Assembly (NCBI GenBank): GCA_045647525.1
Contig: JAZRMK010000068.1
Coordinates: 1 to 11,412 of the forward strand
Length of the DNA stretch: 11,412 bases
Direction of reading: 5' to 3'
From: UMGS172 sp045647525
Lineage (GTDB): Bacteria; Bacillota; Clostridia; Oscillospirales; Acutalibacteraceae
In this document: positions 6,397 through 11,412 of the stretch, one piece after another
How positions within the stretch are numbered: the first letter of the stretch is position 1
How the letters are laid out: each line of letters begins with the position of its first letter
Program-made: the position numbers and the translations under genes
Notes under the pieces: generated by a model
Database searches by the model: none
Told to the model about the DNA's origin: nothing
The model's input: the letters and a program-made list of their open reading frames with translations, nothing else

Positions 6397-7710
6397 CTAA
6401 TTATACTTTTTGTCAATACCTATATCATCGGTCGCAGGATTATTGAGCAATCTGCCATCCTCATCAAAACGCGAACCGTGGCAAGGGCAATCCCACGAAT
6501 GTTCCTCAGCATTGTATTTTAAAGCGCAACCCAAATGCGGACATCTCGGTTTTGTCGGTGTAAGAAGGTTTACTGTCGTTTCTGCTGCGTTTATTGCCAA
6601 CTGTTTATGGAGAAGTGAGCGACTGGGCGAAAACACATCTGCATACTTATTATCCCTTCCCTGCACCAGATCACTCAAAATCATAGCCGAAACAACCGAG
6701 GAACTCATACCCCATTTGTTGAACCCCGTTGCAACAAAAAGATCGGGTGTATTTATAGAATATTGCCCGATATACGGTATATCGTCAAGTGTTTTGCAGT
6801 CTTGTGTGGACCATCGGCAAACCTCAGTAGCATTTATACAGTAGGTATTTTTAAACTGTTCGATCTCGCGCCACGCGGTGCCTTTTTTACCTGTTCTGTG
6901 TCCTCCACCGCCAACAAGCAAAATGTCACCGTAACTTCTTAACGATAGACCCTTTCCACTTTCATCAACATACATTCCGTTAAATTGGGGAGCATTTTTA
7001 AATGCCGCAACATAAGAACGGTGCTGATACATCTTCAAATAATACAAGCCGTGTTTGTTTAAGATCGGAAAATGAGTTGCGATAATGATTTTTTCGGCGG
7101 TAACTCGGCCGTGCTCGGTTTTTGCACAGTGATCTGCCAGTTCAAGAACCTTTGTGTTTTCATAAATATTGAGATTTGAAGCTATTTCATAGAGTGCTTT
7201 AAGCGGATGGAACAAGAACTGATCTTTCACCTTAACCGCACCTGCCACACTGAACGGCAATTCGGTACGTTGACAAATTGAAGCATCAACCCCCAATCTT
7301 TTTAAGGCAGTAACCTCTTTTTCGATCTTTCTGTTGTTTTTGAGAGAGAAAACATAAGAATCATTAACGGTCAAATCGCAATCAATGTTCTTCAATATAT
7401 CGACAAAATGAGATATTGCCTCTTTCTGTGCACGGTAATACTTCATAGCCGTTTCGATTCCGTATCTGTTTATTATTTTGTGATATATTAGACCGTGCTG
7501 AAAGGTTAATTTTGCAGTTGTATTTTCGGTGACACCTGAGCAAATACTCTTAGCTTCCAACAAAATATACGGCACGCCTGCGCGTTGCAGCTCGTAGGCA
7601 CATAAAATGCCTGCAATTCCTCCGCCGATTATCAGAACTTTTGTGTCTTTGTCACCTTTCAAACTGTCAAAATGCGGTTTTTTTGCCGACTTGTTCCAAA
7701 TTGATTCCAT
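6397..7710 (-). CDS. FAD-dependent oxidoreductase with C-terminal Rieske [2Fe-2S] domain (YhfW-like)
   Basis: The 437-residue protein opens with a dinucleotide-binding fold, VLIIGGGIAG (Gly29, Gly31, Gly34), followed by the acidic LLEAK that binds the FAD ribose. The body is a D-amino-acid-oxidase/glycine-oxidase-like domain, ending with the FAD-contact region LFVATGFNKWGMSSS. The last 50 residues form a Rieske centre: Cys390-x-His392 in CPHLGC and Cys408-x-x-His411 in CPCHGS. This order matches the Bacillus YhfW type. It should be a soluble cytoplasmic electron-transfer or oxidase enzyme; the substrate is unknown for the family. It ends soon after the second cluster motif, so the C-terminal part of the Rieske fold is short. 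GGAGG lies 7 nt before the ATG and the gene has its own promoter. No terminator precedes the microprotein promoter, so its transcript may read through to 6181. Confidence 0.93.
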   Translation of the reverse strand: MESIWNKSAKKPHFDSLKGDKDTKVLIIGGGIAGILCAYELQRAGVPYILLEAKSICSGVTENTTAKLTFQHGLIYHKIINRYGIETAMKYYRAQKEAISHFVDILKNIDCDLTVNDSYVFSLKNNRKIEKEVTALKRLGVDASICQRTELPFSVAGAVKVKDQFLFHPLKALYEIASNLNIYENTKVLELADHCAKTEHGRVTAEKIIIATHFPILNKHGLYYLKMYQHRSYVAAFKNAPQFNGMYVDESGKGLSLRSYGDILLVGGGGHRTGKKGTAWREIEQFKNTYCINATEVCRWSTQDCKTLDDIPYIGQYSINTPDLFVATGFNKWGMSSSVVSAMILSDLVQGRDNKYADVFSPSRSLLHKQLAINAAETTVNLLTPTKPRCPHLGCALKYNAEEHSWDCPCHGSRFDEDGRLLNNPATDDIGIDKKYN

Positions 7711-7738
7711 AATAATTCCTCCGCCGATAAAGCTTTAA

Positions 7739-7776
7739 CTGCTGTTTTTCCGTTTTAGTTTGCTCAATAACAGCAG
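7739..7776 (-). repeat. Inverted repeat in the leader of the Rieske oxidoreductase gene
   Basis: CTGCTGTT (7739-7746) and AACAGCAG (7769-7776) form a perfect 8-bp inverted repeat with a 22-nt loop inside the predicted 5' leader. It lies between the probable transcription start near 7784 and the ribosome binding site. There is no T-tract after it on the minus strand, so it is not a terminator. It may be a leader hairpin that affects mRNA stability or translation. Confidence 0.4.
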
Positions 7777-7790
7777 GAAAACTCTTGGTG

Positions 7791-7819
7791 ATTATAAATT
7801 TGTACTATGCTTGTATAAA
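7791..7819 (-). promoter_or_regulatory. Probable promoter of the Rieske oxidoreductase gene
   Basis: A perfect -10 TATAAT (7791-7796) lies 17 nt after TTTATA (7814-7819), a 4-of-6 match to the -35 consensus. Transcription would start near 7784, about 74 nt before the ATG. It follows the terminator at 7891-7926. Confidence 0.55.
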
Positions 7820-7890
7820 CGGTTTTCGGACTCGGAATTCTTCAAGCAAATTTGCAACATTTTAAATGCTATCAGTCTGTCATAAAAAGC

Positions 7891-7926
7891 AAAAAGCCTT
7901 AGGATAGTATTTCCTAAGACTTTTTT
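7891..7926 (-). terminator. Bidirectional intrinsic terminator after the DNA glycosylase gene
   Basis: AGCCTTAGGA (7895-7904) pairs with TCCTAAGACT (7912-7921), with one G-U or C-A position depending on strand and a 7-nt loop. Minus-strand RNA continues into a T-rich stretch (GGCTTTTTGCTTTTT), terminating the glycosylase transcript about 50 nt after its stop. A T-run also follows on the plus strand, but no plus-strand gene ends here. Confidence 0.85.
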
Positions 7927-7969
7927 ACTAGAACTTTTAAGATCAAACTTTAAGTTAAACAAAAATAAA

Positions 7970-8446
7970 TCAGACTATTATTCTCCGCCACTCACTGACC
8001 AGTCGATCAACACTCCAAACAGCATTGGCGGGCGAGGTCGACGGCAAACAAACAGCCTTGATGCCTGTAACTTCACGCAAATACTTGTTATAGTACTTTT
8101 CTGCTGTCCTACCGTTAACAAATATTGTTTTTATATCAGCAACCGACAATATTTCGCTCAAATCATTCGGCACTGCCCTTTTGATAGAACTGTCCGAACT
8201 GCCCACTATATCGCAGGAAGATATGACGTCCCAAAGTGCGATATTATGACATATCAAGAAATCACGTTTTTCATCAACTGTTTTAGGTGTGTCACAACCG
8301 AACACCTCAGCGGTGACCTTCCAAAAACGGTTTTGCGGATGTCCGTAAAAAAACCGTTGTTCCCGTGATTTTTGTGACGGAAAACTTCCTAAAATCAATA
8401 TTTTTGAATTTTTGTCAAATACAGGGTCAATAGGATGTTTAACCAT
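7970..8446 (-). CDS. Hypoxanthine-DNA glycosylase-like protein (uracil-DNA glycosylase superfamily, family 6)
   Basis: This 158-residue protein matches the DNA-deoxyinosine/hypoxanthine glycosylase family of the UDG superfamily in length and motifs. The N-terminal ILILGSFPSQKSREQRFFYGHPQN block (about 17-39) is the characteristic active-site signature. It is followed by RFWKVTAEVFG, ALWDVISSCD (about 75-84) and a C-terminal LPSTSPANA that corresponds to the DNA-intercalating motif of UDG folds. Such enzymes remove deaminated adenine (hypoxanthine), and in relatives other deaminated bases, starting base excision repair in the cytoplasm. The ribosome binding site GAGGTGG precedes the ATG. The gene has its own promoter, which overlaps the stop codon of the LysM-CAP gene. 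It is co-directional with its neighbours but functionally unrelated to them. Family assignment is good; exact base specificity is inferred. Confidence 0.9.
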   Translation of the reverse strand: MVKHPIDPVFDKNSKILILGSFPSQKSREQRFFYGHPQNRFWKVTAEVFGCDTPKTVDEKRDFLICHNIALWDVISSCDIVGSSDSSIKRAVPNDLSEILSVADIKTIFVNGRTAEKYYNKYLREVTGIKAVCLPSTSPANAVWSVDRLVSEWRRIIV

Positions 8447-8481
8447 AACACCACCTCACACGGTTAATAACTATTAAACTT

Positions 8482-8510
8482 ATTATACAACAATTGCGGC
8501 TGTTTGTCTA
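8482..8510 (-). promoter_or_regulatory. Promoter of the DNA glycosylase gene, overlapping the upstream stop codon
   Basis: TAGACA (8505-8510), 17 nt, then TATAAT (8482-8487) on the minus strand gives a 5-of-6 -35 and a perfect -10. The first three bases of the -35 are the TAG stop of the LysM-CAP gene. Transcription would start near 8475, about 28 nt before the ATG. No hairpin terminator is visible between the two genes, so read-through from the LysM-CAP gene is also possible. Confidence 0.7.
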
Positions 8511-9134
8511 ACCAATAAACATCTGAGTCCAATAGTTTCCGCTTGCTACATATCCTACGCCGATCTGAGTGTATGATGCGTTTAGAATATTGGCACGGTG
8601 TCCCGATGAATTCATCCAACCGTTAACAACGGCCTGCGGTGTGGCATAACCTTTGGCTATGTTTTCACCGGCAGTTCTGTAAGATATTCCGAAATTTTTT
8701 ATCATCTCAAAAGGAGAGCCATAGACAGGACTTGTATGTGAGAAATACTTGTTGTCCTTCATATCCTGAGATTTATACCTTGCAACACGACTAAGTTCCC
8801 AGTTTTCTTTCAGTTCACTCAAACCGTTTTTCACTCTTATTTCGTTTACAAGCCTTATTACTTCCTTTTCAAAGTTTTTAACGCCTGAATCAAGATCAGG
8901 AATGTTTATTTTCTGACCCGGATAAATAAGATCCGGGTTTTTAATTTGGGGATTAGCATTAATCAACTCACTTACTCCGACCTGATACTTAACGGCAATT
9001 TTCCACATTGTATCGCCGGAAACCACCCTATGAACCGTTGAGGCAGCCGATGCATTAACAGCTAACATAACTACCGTCATCGATGCGATTATTACAGATA
9101 TCAAAATCTTTTTCAACTTTAATGTTCTTATCAT
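8508..9134 (-). CDS. Secreted LysM and CAP (SCP/YkwD-like) domain protein
   Basis: The chosen start gives 208 residues beginning MIRTLKLKK, because an AGGAGG lies 7 nt upstream. A longer in-frame ATG at 9170 has no ribosome binding site and would put 12 residues ahead of the signal peptide. Residues 1-30 are a Sec signal (basic n-region, hydrophobic core, cleavage after ASA). Residues 34-79 are one LysM domain (VVSGDTMWKIAVKY ... LIYPGQKINIP), which binds N-acetylglucosamine in peptidoglycan. Residues about 90-206 are a CAP domain of the YkwD kind, with His133 (FSHTSP), Glu157 (GENIA) and His179 (GHRANIL). It should be anchored non-covalently in the cell wall. Similar LysM-CAP proteins occur in spore coats and cell envelopes of Bacillota; the biochemical activity of bacterial CAP domains is unsettled. 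No convincing promoter lies between this gene and the terminator at 9217-9243. Confidence 0.95.
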   Translation of the reverse strand: MIRTLKLKKILISVIIASMTVVMLAVNASAASTVHRVVSGDTMWKIAVKYQVGVSELINANPQIKNPDLIYPGQKINIPDLDSGVKNFEKEVIRLVNEIRVKNGLSELKENWELSRVARYKSQDMKDNKYFSHTSPVYGSPFEMIKNFGISYRTAGENIAKGYATPQAVVNGWMNSSGHRANILNASYTQIGVGYVASGNYWTQMFIG

Positions 9135-9216
9135 TATTATACCTCCTAGTAATGAATATGTGATAGTCAAAATCGGTAAAAGTTTTATTCAAAAACAGAC
9201 ATAATAACCGACTCAA

Positions 9217-9243
9217 TAAAAATGCTCCGGCTTTGACCGGAGC
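9217..9243 (-). terminator. Intrinsic terminator immediately after the cysteine-rich mini-ORF
   Basis: GCTCCGG (9224-9230) and CCGGAGC (9237-9243) form a perfect GC-rich 7-bp stem with a 6-nt loop. On the minus strand it is followed by ATTTTTATT. It starts only 8 nt after the stop codon of the 20-codon reading frame and lies about 83 nt before the LysM-CAP start codon. It is either the end of a tiny gene or an attenuator for the LysM-CAP gene. Confidence 0.85.
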
Positions 9244-9251
9244 CAATAAAA

Positions 9252-9314
9252 TCAGCAGACATCGCAGTTGAGGATGAATTCAATGATTTCACATCCAAAG
9301 AAATTAAAACACAT
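9252..9314 (-). CDS. 20-residue cysteine-containing mini-ORF (microprotein or leader peptide)
   Basis: The frame translates as MCFNFFGCEIIEFILNCDVC, with four cysteines (2, 8, 17, 20) including a C-terminal CxxC, three acidic residues and no basic residue. A full AAGGAGG ribosome binding site (9324-9330) lies 9 nt before the ATG. An extended -10 promoter is about 40 nt further up, and the stop codon is followed after 8 nt by an intrinsic terminator. The expected short transcript is about 140 nt. Two readings fit. It may be an independent microprotein, perhaps metal- or redox-binding through its cysteines. Or it may be a leader peptide whose translation controls read-through into the LysM-CAP gene, because a ribosome paused at the stop would cover the 5' arm of the terminator. 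I recognise no named family. Confidence 0.6.
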   Translation of the reverse strand: MCFNFFGCEIIEFILNCDVC

Positions 9315-9361
9315 TAGAAAGTTCCTCCTTAAATTAGATTTGTCTTAGCTACGACATCATG

Positions 9362-9370
9362 ATTATAACA
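9362..9370 (-). promoter_or_regulatory. Extended -10 promoter for the cysteine mini-ORF
   Basis: The minus strand reads TGT-TATAAT, a perfect -10 (9362-9367) with the TGn extension (9368-9370). The -35 region at the right distance (TATATT, 9385-9390) is poor, which an extended -10 can compensate for. Transcription would start near 9355, about 40 nt before the ATG. No better promoter was seen for the LysM-CAP gene further down, so this one may serve both. Confidence 0.6.
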
Positions 9371-9410
9371 TACCTCAGACAAAAAATATACAGGTAGATA
9401 ATGGGGGGCT

Positions 9411-9454
9411 AACAAACAAAACCTCACATACGCTATTACACGTTTGTGAGGTTT
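9411..9454 (-). terminator. Intrinsic terminator after the 92-residue unknown gene
   Basis: AAACCTCACA (9419-9428) pairs perfectly with TGTGAGGTTT (9445-9454). Inside, after a T-T mismatch, ACG (9430-9432) pairs with CGT (9441-9443), leaving an 8-nt loop. On the minus strand the stem passes into TTTTGTTTGTT. It lies about 40 nt after the stop of the gene at 9494-9772. Confidence 0.8.
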
Positions 9455-9493
9455 GAGGGGTTTGCATTGCTAAAAGCTTTATTAGAATAAAAA

Positions 9494-9772
9494 TCACATA
9501 TCCTGCAAATCCGCCGCTGAGATATCATTTTCCAGATTATCTCTCGCAAGATCGGTATCTATTGCCGAATAAACAGACGATATAGGTTTTTCCTTTGCTC
9601 TTTGAGCATTATTATGATAAACCTTTTGCGACGGCGGCTCGGTGCCGTTGATTACGGGATTCGCGAGCACCTTTCCACTCTTTGCTTTGCCCTGGATCTC
9701 AGGAACGGGCGGGACGGTGTTCCGCGCCTTTGTATGTGTTCGCTCAATGCGCTTCATTCCCTGCTTAGCCAT
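9494..9772 (-). CDS. Small hydrophilic protein of unknown function (92 residues)
   Basis: I do not recognise this protein as a named family. It starts MAKQGMKRIERTHTKARN and is basic and proline-containing in its first half (VPPVPEIQGKAKSGK, NGTEPPSQKVYH). The last 25 residues are acidic (DTDLARDNLENDISAADLQDM). There is no signal peptide, membrane segment or cysteine, and the composition suggests a largely disordered cytoplasmic protein that could bind nucleic acid or a partner. The start is supported by GAGGTGAT 5 nt upstream of the ATG, and the gene ends at a strong terminator. Codon use looks like that of its neighbours. The charge split, correct initiation signals and terminator argue for a real gene rather than a chance frame. 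Confidence 0.7.
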   Translation of the reverse strand: MAKQGMKRIERTHTKARNTVPPVPEIQGKAKSGKVLANPVINGTEPPSQKVYHNNAQRAKEKPISSVYSAIDTDLARDNLENDISAADLQDM

Positions 9773-9794
9773 TGAAAATCACCTCGAAAATATT

Positions 9795-9823
9795 ATTATC
9801 AAGAGACTTTCCGATATGTGCAA
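9795..9823 (-). promoter_or_regulatory. Possible promoter of the 92-residue unknown gene
   Basis: TTGCAC (9818-9823), 17 nt, then GATAAT (9795-9800) on the minus strand is a plausible SigA site. The start near 9788 would lie just in front of the ribosome binding site, giving a very short leader. No terminator separates this gene from the membrane-protein gene upstream, so read-through from there is an alternative. Confidence 0.35.
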
Positions 9824-9902
9824 AACAAATTACCAATAATACTATCTTTAAACACACCGATAAAAATGGGCAAAAAAGAGTACAAAAAAGCACAATGACA
9901 TT

Positions 9903-10112
9903 TTAATTGCCTTCTGTATCCTTTGAGTTTTTCTTAAACTTTATCATTTTGCCCAATACAACGCCATACAAGACTGAAGAAATTAAAAACAACGGACCGG
10001 AACATAGATATAATGCAAAAGGAATATCCATGCATAAATTTAAAAGATATATAATATTACCAAACAACAAAAAAATTGATGCAACAAGTTGTAATATATT
10101 AATCTTCTTCAT
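9903..10112 (-). CDS. Small two-helix membrane protein of unknown function (69 residues)
   Basis: The protein has two hydrophobic stretches, about residues 6-26 (ILQLVASIFLLFGNIIYLL) and 33-55 (ALYLCSGPLFLISSVLYGVVL), joined by a short turn containing Asp29 and Pro31. A highly charged C-terminal tail follows (KMIKFKKNSKDTEGN). By the positive-inside rule both termini would be cytoplasmic. I recognise no family. A GGTGAT ribosome binding site precedes the ATG and a good promoter lies about 70 nt upstream. No hairpin terminator is visible after the stop, only several T-tracts, so the transcript may continue into the 92-residue gene. The 9773-9902 gap holds no other convincing frame. Confidence 0.65.
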   Translation of the reverse strand: MKKINILQLVASIFLLFGNIIYLLNLCMDIPFALYLCSGPLFLISSVLYGVVLGKMIKFKKNSKDTEGN

Positions 10113-10179
10113 CTAATCACCGCCTGTGTATATTTTATATGCTTGTGTCAAGTCAGAACCTGATTTATAATTTTTTATA

Positions 10180-10208
10180 ATTGTAGCATGTCTTGATATA
10201 ATTGGCAA
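10180..10208 (-). promoter_or_regulatory. Extended -10 promoter for the two-helix membrane protein gene
   Basis: TTGCCA (10203-10208), 17 nt, then TGC-TACAAT with the -10 at 10180-10185 on the minus strand. It matches 5 of 6 bases at both hexamers and has the TGn extension. Transcription would start near 10173, about 60 nt before the ATG. The layout closely resembles the microprotein promoter at 6350-6378. Confidence 0.7.
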
Positions 10209-10333
10209 GTTGGAAACAAAATTTCACCGCAATAAAACCAAAGATAGTAGTATTTCAAGACCATTCATTTGTATTTAATGATACAGATTTGTAATTTTTT
10301 TGTAATTGTTTTTTTATTGCTTTTTTTAATTTT

Positions 10334-10339
10334 TATAAT
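10334..10339 (+). promoter_or_regulatory. Possible -10 element for the lipoprotein gene
   Basis: A perfect TATAAT lies 40 nt before the lipoprotein ATG, which suits a start near 10346. The -35 region 17 nt upstream is only a T-run, in a very AT-rich stretch, so the match could be chance. No other plus-strand promoter stands out in 10113-10378. Confidence 0.35.
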
Positions 10340-10378
10340 ACAATTAAATTATATTCTATAACATTAGGAGTGTTTGTA

Positions 10379-11221
10379 ATGAAAAAAATCACCGTGTTGT
10401 TTTTATTGTTGGTATTCATACTATCTGGTTGCAAACAGATAAACACCAGTAAAAACACATCATCAGAAAACAGTGAAAACAAATCTTCTGATAACGTATT
10501 AAACTCAACGAGCGATAACTCTCAAATACAATATATTAACCCCTCACAATTCACTTTTTCCATAGGTGACGGCGAGATTACGAACCATATTTCAAAAGAC
10601 ACCTTCACAAAACCGTTCGAATGCACTTATAACGGCAAAAAAATAACAATCAATACCCCGAACTTTACAGGCATACCTGTTGAGGCGGTTTATAGTTACA
10701 AGGCATCGTATCAATTTATTGACGGACATGTAATTTTTGATGTTGCAACCGATAACGGCTTAATGTATTTTAAGGTTGATAAAAACGGTAAAACCGTAGC
10801 AGTAAACTCCGATTACAAAGCCATATCTGCCGGAAGAGACTCGAATAAATATATGGCACAATTCGTGTCTAAACAAGATGAAATTGTTTCCCACGGCAGA
10901 AGGATTGGAAACGATGTTGTTGTAGAACAATTTGGTGAACCGGGTAGCTACATGCAATACTTATATTCGGTAACCGGAGAGCGTTTAAGCGAGGGGTACG
11001 ATACCATTAGCTACTTTTTCAACGGCCTGGCTCTTGTAACAAAAGACAAAAAGATAGGCATAATCGACGAAAAGGGTAATGAGGTTTTAGCACCGAGTAT
11101 CTCATTTGATACTATTGTGTATCCTCCTGATAATAAAAAATTTTCTCTTAGTTTTGTATTCGAGGATGCATTTGTAATTTCAATTGACGGTGAATTTGCT
11201 GTTATTAATATACAACGGTAA
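10379..11221 (+). CDS. Lipoprotein with WG-repeat-like C-terminal region
   Basis: The only plus-strand gene encodes 280 residues. It begins MKKITVLFLLLVFILSGCK, a type II signal peptide whose lipobox LSGC puts the lipidated cysteine at position 18, so the mature protein should sit on the outer face of the membrane. A Ser/Asn/Lys-rich linker (about 20-55) follows, then a beta-rich domain. Near the C-terminus, the stretch YSVTGERLSEGYDTISYFFNG and then GLALVTKDKKIGIIDEKGNEVLAP has the spacing of WG repeats (gaLV..kyGyId..G..vi.P), which form beta-propeller-like structures of unclear function. ATG at 10379 is preferred to the in-frame GTG at 10370, because TTAGGAG (10364-10370) is properly spaced 8 nt before the ATG and overlaps the GTG. 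The gene ends before a strong terminator. Substrate or partner is unknown. Confidence 0.85.
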   Translation: MKKITVLFLLLVFILSGCKQINTSKNTSSENSENKSSDNVLNSTSDNSQIQYINPSQFTFSIGDGEITNHISKDTFTKPFECTYNGKKITINTPNFTGIPVEAVYSYKASYQFIDGHVIFDVATDNGLMYFKVDKNGKTVAVNSDYKAISAGRDSNKYMAQFVSKQDEIVSHGRRIGNDVVVEQFGEPGSYMQYLYSVTGERLSEGYDTISYFFNGLALVTKDKKIGIIDEKGNEVLAPSISFDTIVYPPDNKKFSLSFVFEDAFVISIDGEFAVINIQR

Positions 11222-11302
11222 CCACAATTGACAAAATTTATATTTTGGTAGAAACATTGCAAACAAGTATGTAATACCAATATATCAATTGATTTATTCA
11301 AC

Positions 11303-11359
11303 AAAAACCTCCTGTGTTTTGTAGTTTGATTATTCACTACTTAACACAAGAGGTTTTTT
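11303..11359 (+). terminator. Strong bidirectional intrinsic terminator after the lipoprotein gene
   Basis: AAAAACCTC (11303-11311) pairs with GAGGTTTTT (11350-11358). After a C-A mismatch, TGTGTT (11313-11318) pairs with AACACA (11343-11348), and further in GTAG (11321-11324) pairs with CTAC (11337-11340). The plus strand runs on into TTTTTTATTTATTT. The A-rich left flank gives a T-tract on the minus strand too, so it may also end a convergent gene beyond the right edge. The final 50 bases are AT-rich with no frame that I can support. Confidence 0.85.
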
Positions 11360-11412
11360 ATTTATTTAATTATTATAATATCCTATTGAATATCTGTTTT
11401 TTATTATGTTTA

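Noticed and set aside
7926..7956. Short imperfect palindrome/direct repeat around AACTTTTAAG and AACTTTAAG
   Set aside because: It is low-complexity AT-rich sequence next to the terminator, with no T-tract or partner to give it a function.
9135..9170. Longer LysM-CAP start at 9170
   Set aside because: No ribosome binding site precedes it. The ATG at 9134 has AGGAGG 7 nt upstream and gives a standard signal peptide.
9055..9246. 63-codon minus-strand frame spanning the LysM-CAP start region
   Set aside because: It overlaps the well-supported signal peptide coding sequence in another frame and runs through the terminator at 9217-9243, with no ribosome binding site.
6252..9314. The two mini-ORFs have exactly the same length (63 bases) and lie exactly 3000 bases apart, hinting at a duplicated element
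   Set aside because: Their peptides, nucleotide sequences, promoters and terminators are unrelated, so the match in length and spacing looks like coincidence.
10370..10378. GTG start for the lipoprotein at 10370
   Set aside because: It overlaps the TTAGGAG ribosome binding site that serves the ATG at 10379.
11011..11337. Minus-strand 108-codon frame containing a TTG start after an AGGAGG-like sequence near 11307
   Set aside because: It is antisense to the end of the lipoprotein gene. The AGGAGG is part of the strong terminator stem, and the protein has no recognisable features.

Overview
The window looks like a chromosomal segment of a low-to-moderate-GC Gram-positive bacterium. The likely group is the Bacillota, class Clostridia, perhaps a Ruminococcaceae or Oscillospiraceae gut organism. 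The grounds are purine-rich AGGAGG-type ribosome binding sites, SigA-like promoters with 17-nt spacers, T-tract terminators, a LysM-CAP secreted protein and a Gram-positive lipoprotein. The genus is not determinable by eye. All genes but the last are on the minus strand. No rRNA, tRNA, CRISPR array or insertion sequence was seen.

Positions 1-6124 hold the promoter-proximal part of a cell-surface polysaccharide operon that runs off the left edge. A near-consensus promoter (6096-6124) and a leader of about 130 nt precede, in order: a PglE-like sugar aminotransferase, a PglC/WcaJ-type phosphoglycosyl transferase, a FemAB/GNAT-like acyltransferase, a TuaG-like GT2, a TupA-like ATP-grasp protein, a GT4, a hexapeptide O-acetyltransferase and the first codons of a hydrophobic protein. 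Genes abut, overlap by ATGA or are separated by at most 24 nt. The set fits assembly of a lipid-linked repeat unit with a 4-amino sugar; two enzymes could attach amino acids or acyl groups to it.

Positions 6125-8510 hold three separately promoted units: a 20-residue hydrophobic microprotein gene with its own extended -10 promoter and terminator, a FAD oxidoreductase with a C-terminal Rieske centre (YhfW type), and a hypoxanthine-DNA glycosylase-like repair enzyme.

Positions 8508-9490 hold a secreted LysM-CAP protein. It is preceded by a second 20-codon mini-ORF with four cysteines, whose stop codon lies 8 nt before an intrinsic terminator. This is either a tiny gene or a leader-peptide attenuator for the LysM-CAP gene.

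Positions 9490-11412 hold a hydrophilic 92-residue protein of unknown function, a 69-residue two-helix membrane protein and, on the plus strand, a WG-repeat-like lipoprotein ending at a strong terminator. The two 20-codon genes and the amino-acid/acyl-transfer content of the polysaccharide operon are the most interesting points.
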